Below, piece by piece: positions 1 through 12,500 of a DNA stretch of 64,000 bases; positions within the stretch are counted from its first letter, which is position 1, and each line of letters begins with the position of its first letter. The DNA lies in NCBI RefSeq assembly GCF_000003815.2, contig NC_049984.1, forward strand, positions 14,527,314-14,591,313, in the 5' to 3' direction. A model generated the notes under the pieces. It ran no database searches, was not told where the DNA came from, and worked only from the letters and a program-made list of their open reading frames with translations. Origin of the DNA: Branchiostoma floridae. Taxonomy: Eukaryota > Chordata > Leptocardii > Amphioxiformes > Branchiostomatidae. Position numbers and translations under genes: made by a program.

Positions 1-175
1 TAAGAGACCACAGGGCATGGTGCTACCGCAAATTTAAAACCACTGCAAACATTTTTCCATAACAGTAAGAGAACACAGGGCATGGTGCTACCGCATAATT
101 AAAACCACCGCGAACAGTTCATTTTCCCGCTAACGCAATATCAAATCTCCGCGAACTTAAATGCATTTACAGTAA
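1..175 (-). repeat. Dispersed repeat copy, with internal 66-bp duplication
   Basis: Positions 1-66 and 67-133 are near-identical (ACAGGGCATGGTGCTACCGC). The outer end reads, on the - strand, TTACTGTAAATGCATTTAAG followed by TTCGCGG. A related copy is at 62597-62765. Confidence 0.75.
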
Positions 176-3100
176 TCCACTTGCAACATAAAAGGCATGT
201 GTGTCTCTGCAAGCTGAAAACTGATGTCTATCAAAGGTACCAGCCATGAAAGTCATAAATAATGGATGTGGTCTGTTAAAATTGCATGAGGCAACCATGT
301 TATGGTGTGTCCAGTGGTTACTTGAGAGTGTTGACGTTGAACATGCCACAACATATGCATGAACACTCGTGGATACAGGAGGACATTTGATTTGATTTGG
401 TGCACAGCAGATTCAATTATGTTTTCAGAAGTTGACAGGTAGTGAGGTTGAAGAGTGTTTAGGGAGAAGCTGGGGCAAAAGGAGCCTGTGTCATAAAATC
501 ACGACAAATAAGAGTCCAAATATCTCTCTAACATTCTTTGTGTTGTCTTTAATTCATTACTTATGCAAATTACGTTTTGATTGAAATTACATCTGTTAGC
601 ATATGGAAAATATATGCAAAAACACTGATAAAAAGACCGCTTTATGAATTAGTAGTCTCTTCCATTGACCCCATGACCTGGAATGTCTGTAAATGGTGAG
701 TTCTATCACTTTCTGCCAGCCTGCAGGAAAACCATTATCCCCTCAATGTCAACCTTTACATCCTGCCAGTCTCCAATTACACCATCTTCCACCTCACATC
801 CCGTCACTCTACTGCATTCAAATAACTACAAACACAGAAAAACACAAACATCAAGAGACAAAACAAAATCTCCCGAACCACAGAGGCAACTGTGAAGTGT
901 CCTTACCTCAACATCTCAATTCATGTATCATTACATGTAGCATTTCGTAAATTGGTGACATAGACACATAATTCTGCATCAGAATTTTCTGGAATGACAA
1001 AAAAGTAAACATGAAACATTTAGAGGGAAAGCTTCAAATCAAGGGTAAGAGTTCCTCCTATGTCTATAGCCTCATACATAGTACATAGGGCAGGTCTACC
1101 ATAACTCCTGCATTCACAATATGTACATTAACCTTCTGTCTGGATATCAAAAAGCATGTTTCTCTTACTGTGGATGATATGAAAGGGAAGGCAGAAGGCA
1201 AATGACAGATGACTTTTTGAGAACAAACTGTCATCTGACATTCTAAGCCGTATGAATATGAAGTAAAGCCCCATCCTCTGACAGCACCGGTGCCCCTTTC
1301 AAGACAGATAAATGCCACTGCACTCCCAAATGTCAGAGGTGAGAGGCCACTGACCATGCTGTATTTCATGCCTGCCTGAAGGTAAAGCCCTCCCCAAGGC
1401 AGAAATACACAGATCAATATCTATTTCCTGCCAGTCGGGCAGAACGAATCCTCCAGCAGGTTCAGGCAAGGAGGAAACTGGAAAGACAAATGTTCAAGAC
1501 CCGCATACTAATAAACCGATCAATTTTCCTGAGAATGAGAAGGAAGGAAACGAAGTGATGATTCAGAGAAGCAGAAAGAATTCTAATTCATCATCGTAAG
1601 GAATTGGCAACAAAGTGCAAGTCATCCTAGCATCCCTTTTTGATGAGTCATAGACTGTTGGCATATTGTCAACCAGTGCAGCCTCTCTTGGCAGAGAAAA
1701 TCGTCTACTCCAAATGTTTAACACTGACATTTTCTCCTAGCAGACGGGAATGATGATAACTCTGCTCACAGATGAGGTCTGAATAAAACAGTACCATTCC
1801 GCAAATGGTTGATGGCATATCACAAGTGTGAGGAGTCTATTGGGGTTGTGTAACAAGTAGGGTTGTCTCCAGCTTTAAATTTATGTCATTCTCATTCATT
1901 ATTGAGGGAGTTTATCTATTGCAGGTCTCGGAAAACATTAACCATGATTCCAAAAGAAAAGGCAAAATTTGGAGCATTCCAAAGGGAAAGACAAAATTTG
2001 AATTTGGAAGACAAGGTTGTTAATCTTGATTTTTGTTGTTAAATCTATCATTTTACTCGAGTAAAAAAAATGTAATGTAATGAAGTTCTGAGTTTTTAAC
2101 ATGGATACTGTCTGTCCCAACAAGCAAATTTTAGTCCCAGGATAGGTCTCGGAGACAAACATGTCTCAAGAACATATCTAACAATATTTGTTAACTAGGT
2201 TAAGATGGAATCTGCATTTTCTGTGGCATGTAGGAAATTGAAGAGACGAAATAGGATTTCTGCTGTATCAAGGGTTTAGCATTTGTTTAATAATGCGCTG
2301 CTCAGACGCAAATTACCTGCCATATTTGTATGCTGTACCAGCTTTAGTAATAAGTGAGAAATGTCATCTAGGATGCCTGACAGAATATCAAAATTTCCTT
2401 AACTATGATAGATATTGCTTTCTGAAATGAGTACTAGATGAAGTATGTTTGCTGCATTTAAAGCCTTCCCATTTCACTAGTATTTTCTGAAAACTCAGGA
2501 CATTATTTCTTGAAAATCATGTCTTACAAACATTTCTCAGCTTTTAAGCCTTACGTTACAAATGTCATGACAATTTACTGCAAATTTATGACATTTTTTT
2601 GAAAAGCAAATCATACAAAAGATTCTGCTGCTCTTTAAGCTACTTGATTAGATTTGTCTTACAAATCCCACCATTTGTTTGCATGTCATTAAGTTGATAA
2701 ACATGCCAATTTGTCAAATAGAATCCCAGGTTTAAAGTTTGTCCATGGGACAGAGGAAAGGTTGAAGATATCGACCCATAAAACAGGTGCAAACTGTGAT
2801 ACATGCAACATGTTCTCACAGTCAGATAAGATCCTACTCTGACAGAACTGGGGTGATGTTGAAAGCACCAAAGATTCATGGCTCTCTGAACACCGGCTCA
2901 TGTTTAAATGATGACACAGAAAAGCATATGGCTCCATAGATTGTGTATAATGAGGAATACACATTGCAGTCTACGTTGGAATCCTATGACTAACTAACGC
3001 AACTCATGAAAAATTTATGCATAGATTAAATGTACAGTAGGTTATTAAAATATGACATAAAATAATCTGTAACATTTATTAAGATCTTCTTAGTATGTGC

Positions 3101-3433
3101 TTAAATGATACAACACTGGCCTCCTAAACTTATGAAGAAGGTATTTAGAAATCAGATATTAAAACAAGCATCACATCCGTTTGATGCAAAATGTATACTG
3201 ACTTTGATGTTTTGCATGTCAATTGGAAAACCATGCTTCCCTCTCAATATCTTAATTTTTGTGAGCACTTTTGATGCAATTGAGATATTCTTTCGAATGT
3301 CTTTAAAAAAAATCGAGATTGACCATTTTTCCATGATGTTATGAACAGAGTTTTATGATGTGGCATGACCTTCCTTTGAATCTGCACATAATTTTTCAAC
3401 GGGAGTTTATATAAAAGATGTTCTTCCTTGCAG
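1..3433 (+). other. Probable junctophilin intron
   Basis: No MORN-type coding sequence found. Positions 1-175 are a dispersed repeat (listed separately). The rest is AT-rich with short unconvincing open frames. Taken as intron because the exon at 3434 opens mid-codon after a good acceptor. Confidence 0.6.
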
Positions 3434-3552
3434 AACTGCCCACGCGAGGGCAAAGGCCGAACAAGCAGACATTGCCAGACAACACGCAAGAGAAGAATCA
3501 GACATTGCACGATTAGTCGCACGGCAACTGTCTCCAACCTTCCACCAACCAG
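3434..3552 (+). CDS. JPH: Junctophilin exon: alpha-helical domain
   Basis: The acceptor is the cag at 3431-3433 after a T/C-rich tract; the donor is ag|gtaag at 3552/3553. The first base completes a codon begun in the upstream exon. The translation is Arg/Ala/Glu-rich (AHARAKAEQADIARQ...ARQLSPTFHQP), the signature of the helix that spans the ER-plasma membrane gap. The last G pairs with GT of the next exon to make Gly. Confidence 0.92.
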
Positions 3553-6500
3553 GTAAGAGCAGCGCTCATTGGTAACGTTACATCAGGCTTGAACTCATTT
3601 TTGTGTAAAGGTGCTCTGGTGCACTTATCCTCACAATTTATGTGCACAGATTCTGAAGAATTTTGGGTGAACAAAGTCAAATAAAGTAGAACATACTGTA
3701 ATGTTAAAGTAAGTGCCTTTGCATGCATAGCCCTTCACAAATAGCTACATGTAGGTGCACCAGTGCATCCACAGTTTAACTCAACATTTGCCAGGTTTGC
3801 CAAAAGCCAGTAAGTAGTAGGAAGCAATGTTAGTTTGCAGGTTTACTAGTCAAACACTAATCATCGCCATGTCCACATTTCTGAGGAAAAATAAGAACTC
3901 GAGTTACTCTAGCCAACTTCACACCTACTTGTAAGTCAACTAGGCATGCCTGATGTATCTCCTGAAAAGCAACAGTCAACATCACAGAAATCCCAGTCTA
4001 CAGCTAGTCACATGTATGTCATTGATGGTCCAAGTCCAGAAAGTGTCCCAGAGAGTTTATGAACACGGTGATGTCATCATACTGTTTGCTTGTAATAGGT
4101 TTCCAGTATTGAAACTTATTCTTTCTGTGTTATATTTTCATATTTTTCATGTTCATATTAGACAATGTCCACTTTCTTTGTCACATTACAAGGAAATTTA
4201 TCAGACACCAAGACTACTGAGGAAAATATAACACTAGTTCCCTTTATTTGTGGGGTAACTTATATCCGTTATTTTGAAATAAAGTTAAGTCGACAATGGT
4301 TTCAAATTGCACTATTTTCACCACGTAGAAAATATGAAGGTATTGAAAACCAACGTCCGTCAACTTGATACCCTTAAATACCTTAAAACAACGGATATAG
4401 GCTATCCCACGGATAAAGGTGAACTAGCGTTATCAGATTGTCTGACAAATAGAACCTAAAAATACCATTCAAAGATCATGAGTCTTTCTAGCACCATCAA
4501 CAAACTGTACTCAGTCCCAATAAAAAGCGGTAACTGTTTCTGTGATAGCAATATAATGGTAGCTCTCTGGAGAAAGGCATGCGCAACTCGGGCAGGAAAC
4601 GAACCATCAGTTATCACAATCAGGTGTGTCAAAGAAGGCATGGAATGATGGTAATAAATCGGGCAGGGGAGGGACCTTGATGGAACAGATACACACAGCT
4701 ACTTCATGAAAACTCTGAGCTGGAAATTGGCTTTCCTATCAAAGCCTAGCAAATTACGAGTGTTTTCATAAACCCTTAATGGAGCATGCTTGGTTGCATC
4801 ACCTTCTGTGTAAGATGATATACAATTTAGTCAGTCTGCAAGACTACGTAAAAAATATGGCATGAAACAGTTTATTAACAAATCAAATTCATGTTCAGTT
4901 ACAAAACAATCTAAGTTAAAGTTTCAGTCAACATTCAGTGTTCTGGGGTCAGATTTGGGAGCTTGCTTGGCAGCCCTCGCATTGTGGCATTGGTGATGTA
5001 CATTTTGTACAGTCCTGATATATGTCAGCCCATCCTGCAGTACCCTTTCCTGTAACATACAGCATTATACACAGCATTTATATAAGCGCCCCAAGGGTCT
5101 ATATGCAGCATGGAATTCCGGACGTGAATTATGGCTTGCCGTCCCTTTCGGCAGTTTGATAATGGAATTATTCAGCATCAGGAAATTGATCAGTAAAGAA
5201 ATAAATCTTTCCAGGTGGTCTCCTTACATAAGGGTGGCCAGGCTTTTGATGTTGTGATGAGAAAATATTTCATTACATTCTGTGCTTTGAACCAACTGGA
5301 AGGAAGTGGCTTGGGTACTAGGAATGAGCAATAAAAAGAAAATAGTCATAATATATATAATTTTCATTTCGTAAAAAGGCAGTGATTGTATAGCCTTCAA
5401 AGTAGGTGCCGTATGAGTTACTGGTAGTTTACAAAGGCTGCCATACTTAAACCCTTATATTAGTTATAAACCAGTTTAGACTAGTGCAAACTAGTACATT
5501 ACTGCTGTGAATGTGTGCTGCTTTATAATGAATGTAAAATAGCCACCACAACATCAATGGCTTCTAATAAATTCAATTTACATGCAATGAAAAGCAATTA
5601 CTCATATTACATACAATATCTCTTTCATGAAAAGGTAGTGAATGTTGAACACTTTGTAATATAAATGTATCGTAGCAACAAAAACATAAATACGCAGTCA
5701 GTAGTAATAGAATATTCTTCTACCAAGCTAGTTAGAATGAAAATAACCGTGAAAGACATGCTGACAAATGATGTCCAAATATCTCATTTATGTTTCCATA
5801 CAATGGACATTTCTTAAATTGGACATTAGCATTTTGGGTATTCCAATATTCTCAATATTCTTACACAATCTGGGACATAATGGTACTTATTGCAAATGAA
5901 AATGGTACTTGTTGTTTCTCTACAGTCTAGCAACAATATACAAACCTTCTTTTATAGAAAACCCTTGTATGAAATAGAGAGACCTCATCAGAATGCTAAT
6001 GAAATGGGTAGTATTTAGTGCTATATATGGCATATGTTGTCCATATTGTCTCATTGATTACTTTTGGTGCCTATCAATCATTGTCTGGATGGAATGAAAG
6101 TTGAGATCATCCTTTTTCATGTTTGTCTTAATGAACTTAATAAACATTTCTGATTCCATACCTTAAAGTATCAGATTGCCAACAATTCTCAGTCTGTTAT
6201 CTGCTGAGGGTATCTAATTCAATTGTAGGTATAAGAAAAATCGAACATTTCTATTTGCAAGTATATTTATGTTGGAGCCACTTGAACAGATTTCCTTGTC
6301 TCTTTTTTTATTTCTCTCTCTATGTACTTTTATATGTATTGCAAATGTATACAAACCATCCCTTGATATGCCACTGAAGTACTGCACCGAACACTGAGTA
6401 CCTAGCATTGGTTAGGGCAGTCCTTCATATTGGACATTAGATTGAGGTTCCATGTTTGAGTAGAGCTACATCTCGAGCACCCGAATTCCCCACACTTATC

Positions 6501-9500
6501 GAATGAGTACGGGACCGTCCAAGTGCGAGTGGTTCAAAACCTACAATGCTTTAGCGGCATTTGGGGTAACTACTGTTACAGTAAAGTTCACTTGAGTTAG
6601 TGCCGAATACCAACGGTTCCAGACCCTTTCGAATTAGTCCTGCCTTTGGTAAGATCCACGTACTTCAGCCCCTGGTTGCCAAGAGAGAGTAGTCGACCCA
6701 CCCAATAACTATAACAAATTCCCTGGCAAGGTCCCAGTTCAAACAAATATAGTTTGTATGTGACGGCAAGAAGAAAGGACGCAGATTGATAAGATAAAAA
6801 GTCTAGAGGACGTGCCCTGGCCCCGTACTTTACAAGTGACGAAATATGTATAAGATTCTTATCATTTGTTGGGGGAATGTCATGGCGTGCATTTCAAGGC
6901 AGCTGCGGCACTTTGATGTGTAATATGCCCTATGCCGTGGTGACTTCTGATATTCAATCACTGGCATTCAATTCGCTTTCTCTTAATATTAGACATGTGG
7001 CTGAAAATGTTGATGAAGTCTTGGGGTTTCAAATCTAAGAATGTAGAATTAAGACTGATACACACGCCTATAAAAGCTTCTTGGTGACTTTCAAGTGGCA
7101 TCTGCAATTTTGCGTCAGCTCAGAATAGGGTCGTCACGGTTACATGGAAGTCAAAGGTCACAGACACGACATGAGGGGGGGAAGGAGGTGGCAGCCTTGA
7201 TCATGGTTTGATAAGGATAGTCTGGTAAATCTAGTAATGACTTCTGGTTGGATGTAAAATCAGTAAACATGCTTTCTGGCCACCCAAATCTATTACGAAA
7301 TCCTTACATGTACTTCTCAAGATCCAAATAAGGGCTGGGAGAAAAACTTGAGCCCAACTACGTCCATTCCTGAAACTGCGTGAACAAGGGTACCTCTCAG
7401 ACTATGTTTTAATTGTGATATTCCATATCAGTATTTAATTTTTTGATCCAAGAATCAATGGCTCCAACCAATTATGCAGGAATGATATTTCTCCATGTCA
7501 TATAAATGCGCCTCTGCCCTTCATCCATTGCCAAACCTCATTCTTTAACAGTCATGTTGAAGTACAATTACAGATGTCCTTGATGACAGGGTTTACTACA
7601 TGATGGAGATAGGAAACCACTTGATGAAGTTGCTCTCCACTGTATGACTGGGATGGAATTGTGATTCAGTGAACATCTCATCTTCACTTCATACATATTA
7701 CTACAACGTGTCCTCGTACATCTATGTACACATTGGTGAGGGTCTGCATGGGGGGACCTAGTAATGCTTAATGGTAAATCAAATTCCTATAGTACACAGT
7801 GCAATAGATACATGTATGAGCATCTCAATTTGGGTAAAACTAGAATTCTGTTGCTCGACTACATGTACGTGATACATATAATTTGTCAATGTTGCTCTAC
7901 AATGAATTTGGTATAACAAATAACGAAGAGTGAAAATGACCAATTTCATGAATACATGTAATTCTCGTTAAAAACTAGTGTCAGATTAGAGTGGATCAGG
8001 TAAGATTAACATTGAATCAAAATGGCTCTTTATGCCTCGCTCTAAAAGGCATGCAGACCCTCATTGGAACATGAAGATGAATGGGAAGGGGATGACATTA
8101 GGGTTGACTTCTGCACACACTGAATGAAATTGTGTTGTCAGCGGTTGGCAGATACCGAGGGTGAAGAGAGTTGAGTGGCAGACTTGAGTGAAATTAGCTC
8201 TGATGTAAAACCACACCAGAATACCAAGTGTCGTTCATTCAACATTTTGTTCGACGCACATCGTATGATTTTCGAAAATGCTCACGTGGGGCTTCATTTC
8301 TACATCAACATAGACTAATCATTTAATTCTTTTCAATGTCATCAGCATTGATCAGTCAATTGCTTTAGCCGCTGTTTCAGTTCTGCTCAATATTCTTCTC
8401 AATAAGTCAAAATGATACAAAACAAAAAGCAAATATTGAGTGTCAGTTCAGGAAACAAAGTAGAAAATACTGTAGATAAAATCTTGCCTTGTGTACCAAT
8501 TCGCAGTAGCCATTAAGAAGTCTTGGGTAAAAGCAACTTGTTAATGAAATTTTACACAATAGCAACTTGTTAATGAGATCTTACATAAAATAGCAACTAC
8601 AAATTTTTTTATAGTGGCAACCAAGCAAAACCTAATCACTTCCTATTTACAGTCTTTTGGCACAGGTTTTGTTAAACAAGCAATCAGTGGAGATTTGGGA
8701 TGGCTCAGTGAGCAACTTAATTGCTGCTATGGCATGTCTGATAGCTTTTTCTCTGCCTCTGAATTTCTTAGCTATGGCATTTGTGAGTCACAATGTGTGG
8801 AATAAGATAAAGGGAAAGGTATCTAGCATATTCACCTGTCTTTGCTGCGGTGTTGTGTTGTTTATCAGCTGAACTGCTTTTGTTAAGTCATTGGCCCAAA
8901 GGAGTCTAGGTCTAGGTCTAGTCTCTAGCTCCTGGTGCAAGCTTTCATATTTGTGTTCTCACGTTTTCTTCCAAGAAAAATCTCTTCAGAGGAAGATTTC
9001 CTCATGTAGAGTTCTAAATGCCTGAGAGGCTGGCAAAGTGAGCAGTTATCGGAAGGGTTTTCCAGCAAAAATTGGGGGCAATTAGAGAAAAATAAGCGGG
9101 CTGCAAGATTAAAGCACTGTGGCAGCTTGCCGCCTCTTATTTATGGCAGTCCGTAATGGATGCAGTCTCGGCGGGTCTCAAGCCCCACATACTAAAGGTT
9201 GAATTAGCATGCAGAGATGGAGAGAGGCAAAGGGGAGAGGGTATCAAGAGGATTCCGGTCTTGACGTCAGAGTCCTACAGGCACTGGGAATACCAAAACA
9301 TCCAAGTTAAGCTGCGGGCTCTCGTTAAGGAAGCCGTCTGGATAGCGTTCCCGACTCCTTTCCGATGCGAAGTAATATTTTTTCTCCAGATGTTAGCACA
9401 CCATACAGGAATGAATGTTGTTGATTATCTTCTGTCGAAGCAGTTTGGAAAATAGGATGATGAATCGTAGCATCTCAAGCACTTGCATACATGTACCTCA

Positions 9501-12500
9501 TTAATCTAGCAAGCAAGAGGTAATGATCATTAGTCCAACCCCCTCTGCGACAGTAAGCGACTCCGTCTGCCTTATATCAGTATCACCGATTTCCTGAGCT
9601 CCACCAGCAACTACATCAGAATTGTCTCCATCTTTAAGATTCTTTCAGAGCAGGGAATTATTGTTTTTTGTCTTCTCATTGAGAGAACACCTCTAAGAGG
9701 AAGCGACATGTGGTTCCCCACCTCGATATGTACACTTGTATTCAATTAGATAGTTTGATCAATATTTCGTTATCCAATAAAGAGGTCGGCAGCATTGGAT
9801 GCTCATTAGACACCACAGCAGAAGCACTCATTAAAAACCTGTTTGTCTCGAAGCTCATTTAGTGAGAGACCTTGGGCCTAGGAAAAATATTTTGTGTTTC
9901 CCATTATCCGACTGACAATAGCAAAAACCTGCTGACCCTATTTTTTTTTGCCGCAAGCATAAGGCATAAAATTTTAGATCTGACATCTTGGTCATAAATT
10001 TCAAACCAAACATCCTGTATTTCAATTTTCAAACTCTGTTAACAGTTCATTGCTTAATGCTGTTAACACTTGACATAAAAATGTGTAGCAAACATTGTTC
10101 TTTTTTGTTCAGATACTTATACAGATGTACTGTATATCTGTATAATAAAAATATGAAATTGAAAATATTGGTGCCTTTCAGTTTTACCGTGCTCATCTTT
10201 ATTTATCAGAGGCCTTTGGCCAAGATCTGAAAAAACTACAGCAGAGAATCCCTACACACCGACCCCATTCTTTAAAGGACCACATTGACGTCGTAACCGG
10301 AAACCATTTTTTCTGGCCAGGCCTTGGACATAGACTCAACACTGGTGGCAACAGGTGATGGTGTAGAATGGCTGGGATGGAGGTGCTGCATTGCAAAGTA
10401 GTCCCACAGCAGCAGAGGGAGGATGAGAGGAGGCCTAACTGGGAGTTACCGAAAATGAACATCCGTGCAATCACAAATAGGTCGTGTTATTAGCTTCTCA
10501 GGAACTGCCATGCAACGTGTTGCTGTGAGGGCCAACGTAATGAACTGATCAATCATTTTACTAGAAAAATTGAGCAAGGAAATAATCTTGATCGAAGCAT
10601 GCAGAAAAATACAAAAATTAAGTGGGTGTCAATGTTATACTTTACTGCAAAAATATCAATACAGGAAAAATCACTAAGATTTAGGCATTTGCAAATGTAC
10701 ATGTAAATGCCATGTCGTCTTCAGACACTAACTGGAGTCTTTAATATTGAAATGTAAGGTAAAACCCATCATATGGAAATCAACATATCTGATGTCTATG
10801 TTAAAACCTGACATAAAAAAGACATGGCTAGAATAATCCTACCACCGACACATCTGTATGGATGCTATGTCATCTTCAGACATTGTTTACTAACTGTAGG
10901 TTTAAACATTAAAATGTACGGCACAATCTATTACATGGAAGTCAACCTATCCGATGTCTATAGATGTCCTTGACATAAGAAAAGATGTAGCCAGAATAAT
11001 CCTACCATGGATACGTCTGTATTACAGCCATGTCATCTTCAGACCCTACTTATATCAACTACAGTTTTAAACATTAAAATGTATGGAACAACCTATTACA
11101 TGTATGTAGACGTAAACGAGATGTGAAACTTGAAACACTAAAAGACATGTCCTGAACCACAGACACATCTGTATTAAAGCTCCTTCATCCAAGAGAGTGC
11201 TAGATGGAACATTCTTTTAGAGCTTTACAGCCCATGTTTGGATTGGTTGCTGAGCAGTTAAGCTTAATAAGAGCTTTTAAGGTTAAAAGGCAAGACTGTT
11301 GATAAAATTTCACTGTTTGACATTTTCCTACACTCTAATATTCACTTAACACCTGAGCTGATAATCATACTTGCTTTATATGACTGTCACTGCTTATGGA
11401 TAAGATGGGTGCGATGGGAAGAAAAAATTAGAATTGGGGCTTTCTCTGTCTTTCCATTCCAGGATGGAATTTTGCTACTCGAGAAAAACAAAGACATGAG
11501 CATATATATCAACTATTCCGTCCACCTAGATGGATAGTCAAAAATCAATCTAACGATAAACTTTTGCAAAATTAAAACAATGCCACTTGTAATTTTCCCC
11601 TTCAAGAGAGATTCGGAGAGAGGCCCTGATTAAAACTTACTGTTTTTGGCAAGAGTATTGAGTACTGTGAAAGTGGGTATCCAGTTACCTGTTTGAAATT
11701 GAAGTACACCTTGAGAATCAAACTCACAAAGAAGGCTGGGGTGGGGGTTTACAAAATTATCTTTCTATACTGCTAAAAATTGACAATTCGTAACAGCTTG
11801 CTTCACTGTTTGTACACATTGAATTGTCTGCTTGTGTGGGTGGATTCTCAGAACCCTGGGCTATACTGCCAGAACTGTCACTTGGCATTCTAAATAATGA
11901 CGTTGAAGCCCTCTGCCTTACAGACGGAGAAAGCTCAGAGTTTTGCAGCAATATGAAGCACCACTTGATCATGACATTGAAGTGTCCACTCCTCTCCTCG
12001 CTGCAGGTCTAGAGTACATAAAGAACAGGGCAGAAGCGGCGGCCAAGGCTGAGGCTGCTGAGACAGCGGAGCTGGCCCTCGCTTCAGCTGCCTCTCCCTC
12101 CCAGGCCAGCCCACGCCCCAGCGCCAGACTCGTCACCCCCGACATGGCCAGAAAAGCTGCAACAACGGAAGATCATCCACTCGATCAGAAAGGCAACAAG
12201 AAGGTAGGAGGGGGAGGGGTGGCACAATAACTCTCTAACAAAGTTTCGGGTCTTCTCTAGAATAATCTTTCCCTTTACGAATACTTCACATTTAGCCAGT
12301 GTAGCACTCTGGGAGGGGATACCCAAAGGGACAATCAACTAACTTGTAAACTACAAGATGTTAGAGTTTATGAGTAGAGATGTGCAGTGGAGGGGTTGGG
12401 ATTGAAGGCCCTACAGGTGTGGTTCCTGTGCCCGATGTGTCCCTCATCAGGCGGTGCTCACCTCTCTACCTATCTATCTATCTGTCCACCAAAGGAGCAG

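Larger units (their letters stand above)
3553..12006 (+). other. Large junctophilin intron (8.45 kb)
   Basis: No supported exon inside. Contains a dispersed repeat at 6588-6720, a short tandem duplication near 8525-8600 and a tandem array at 10700-11180. An open frame at 9156-9455 shows no recognisable domain. Confidence 0.75.

Noticed and set aside
1064-1417. 117-codon - strand ORF
   Set aside because: No motif, no promoter or splice support; lies in a probable intron.
1400-1560. Possible exon encoding RAERILQQVQARRKLERQMF
   Set aside because: Charged helical text is suggestive, but no convincing splice sites or match to a junctophilin segment.
9156-9455. 99-codon ORF in the junctophilin intron
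   Set aside because: No domain, no splice context, and junctophilin exons splice across it.
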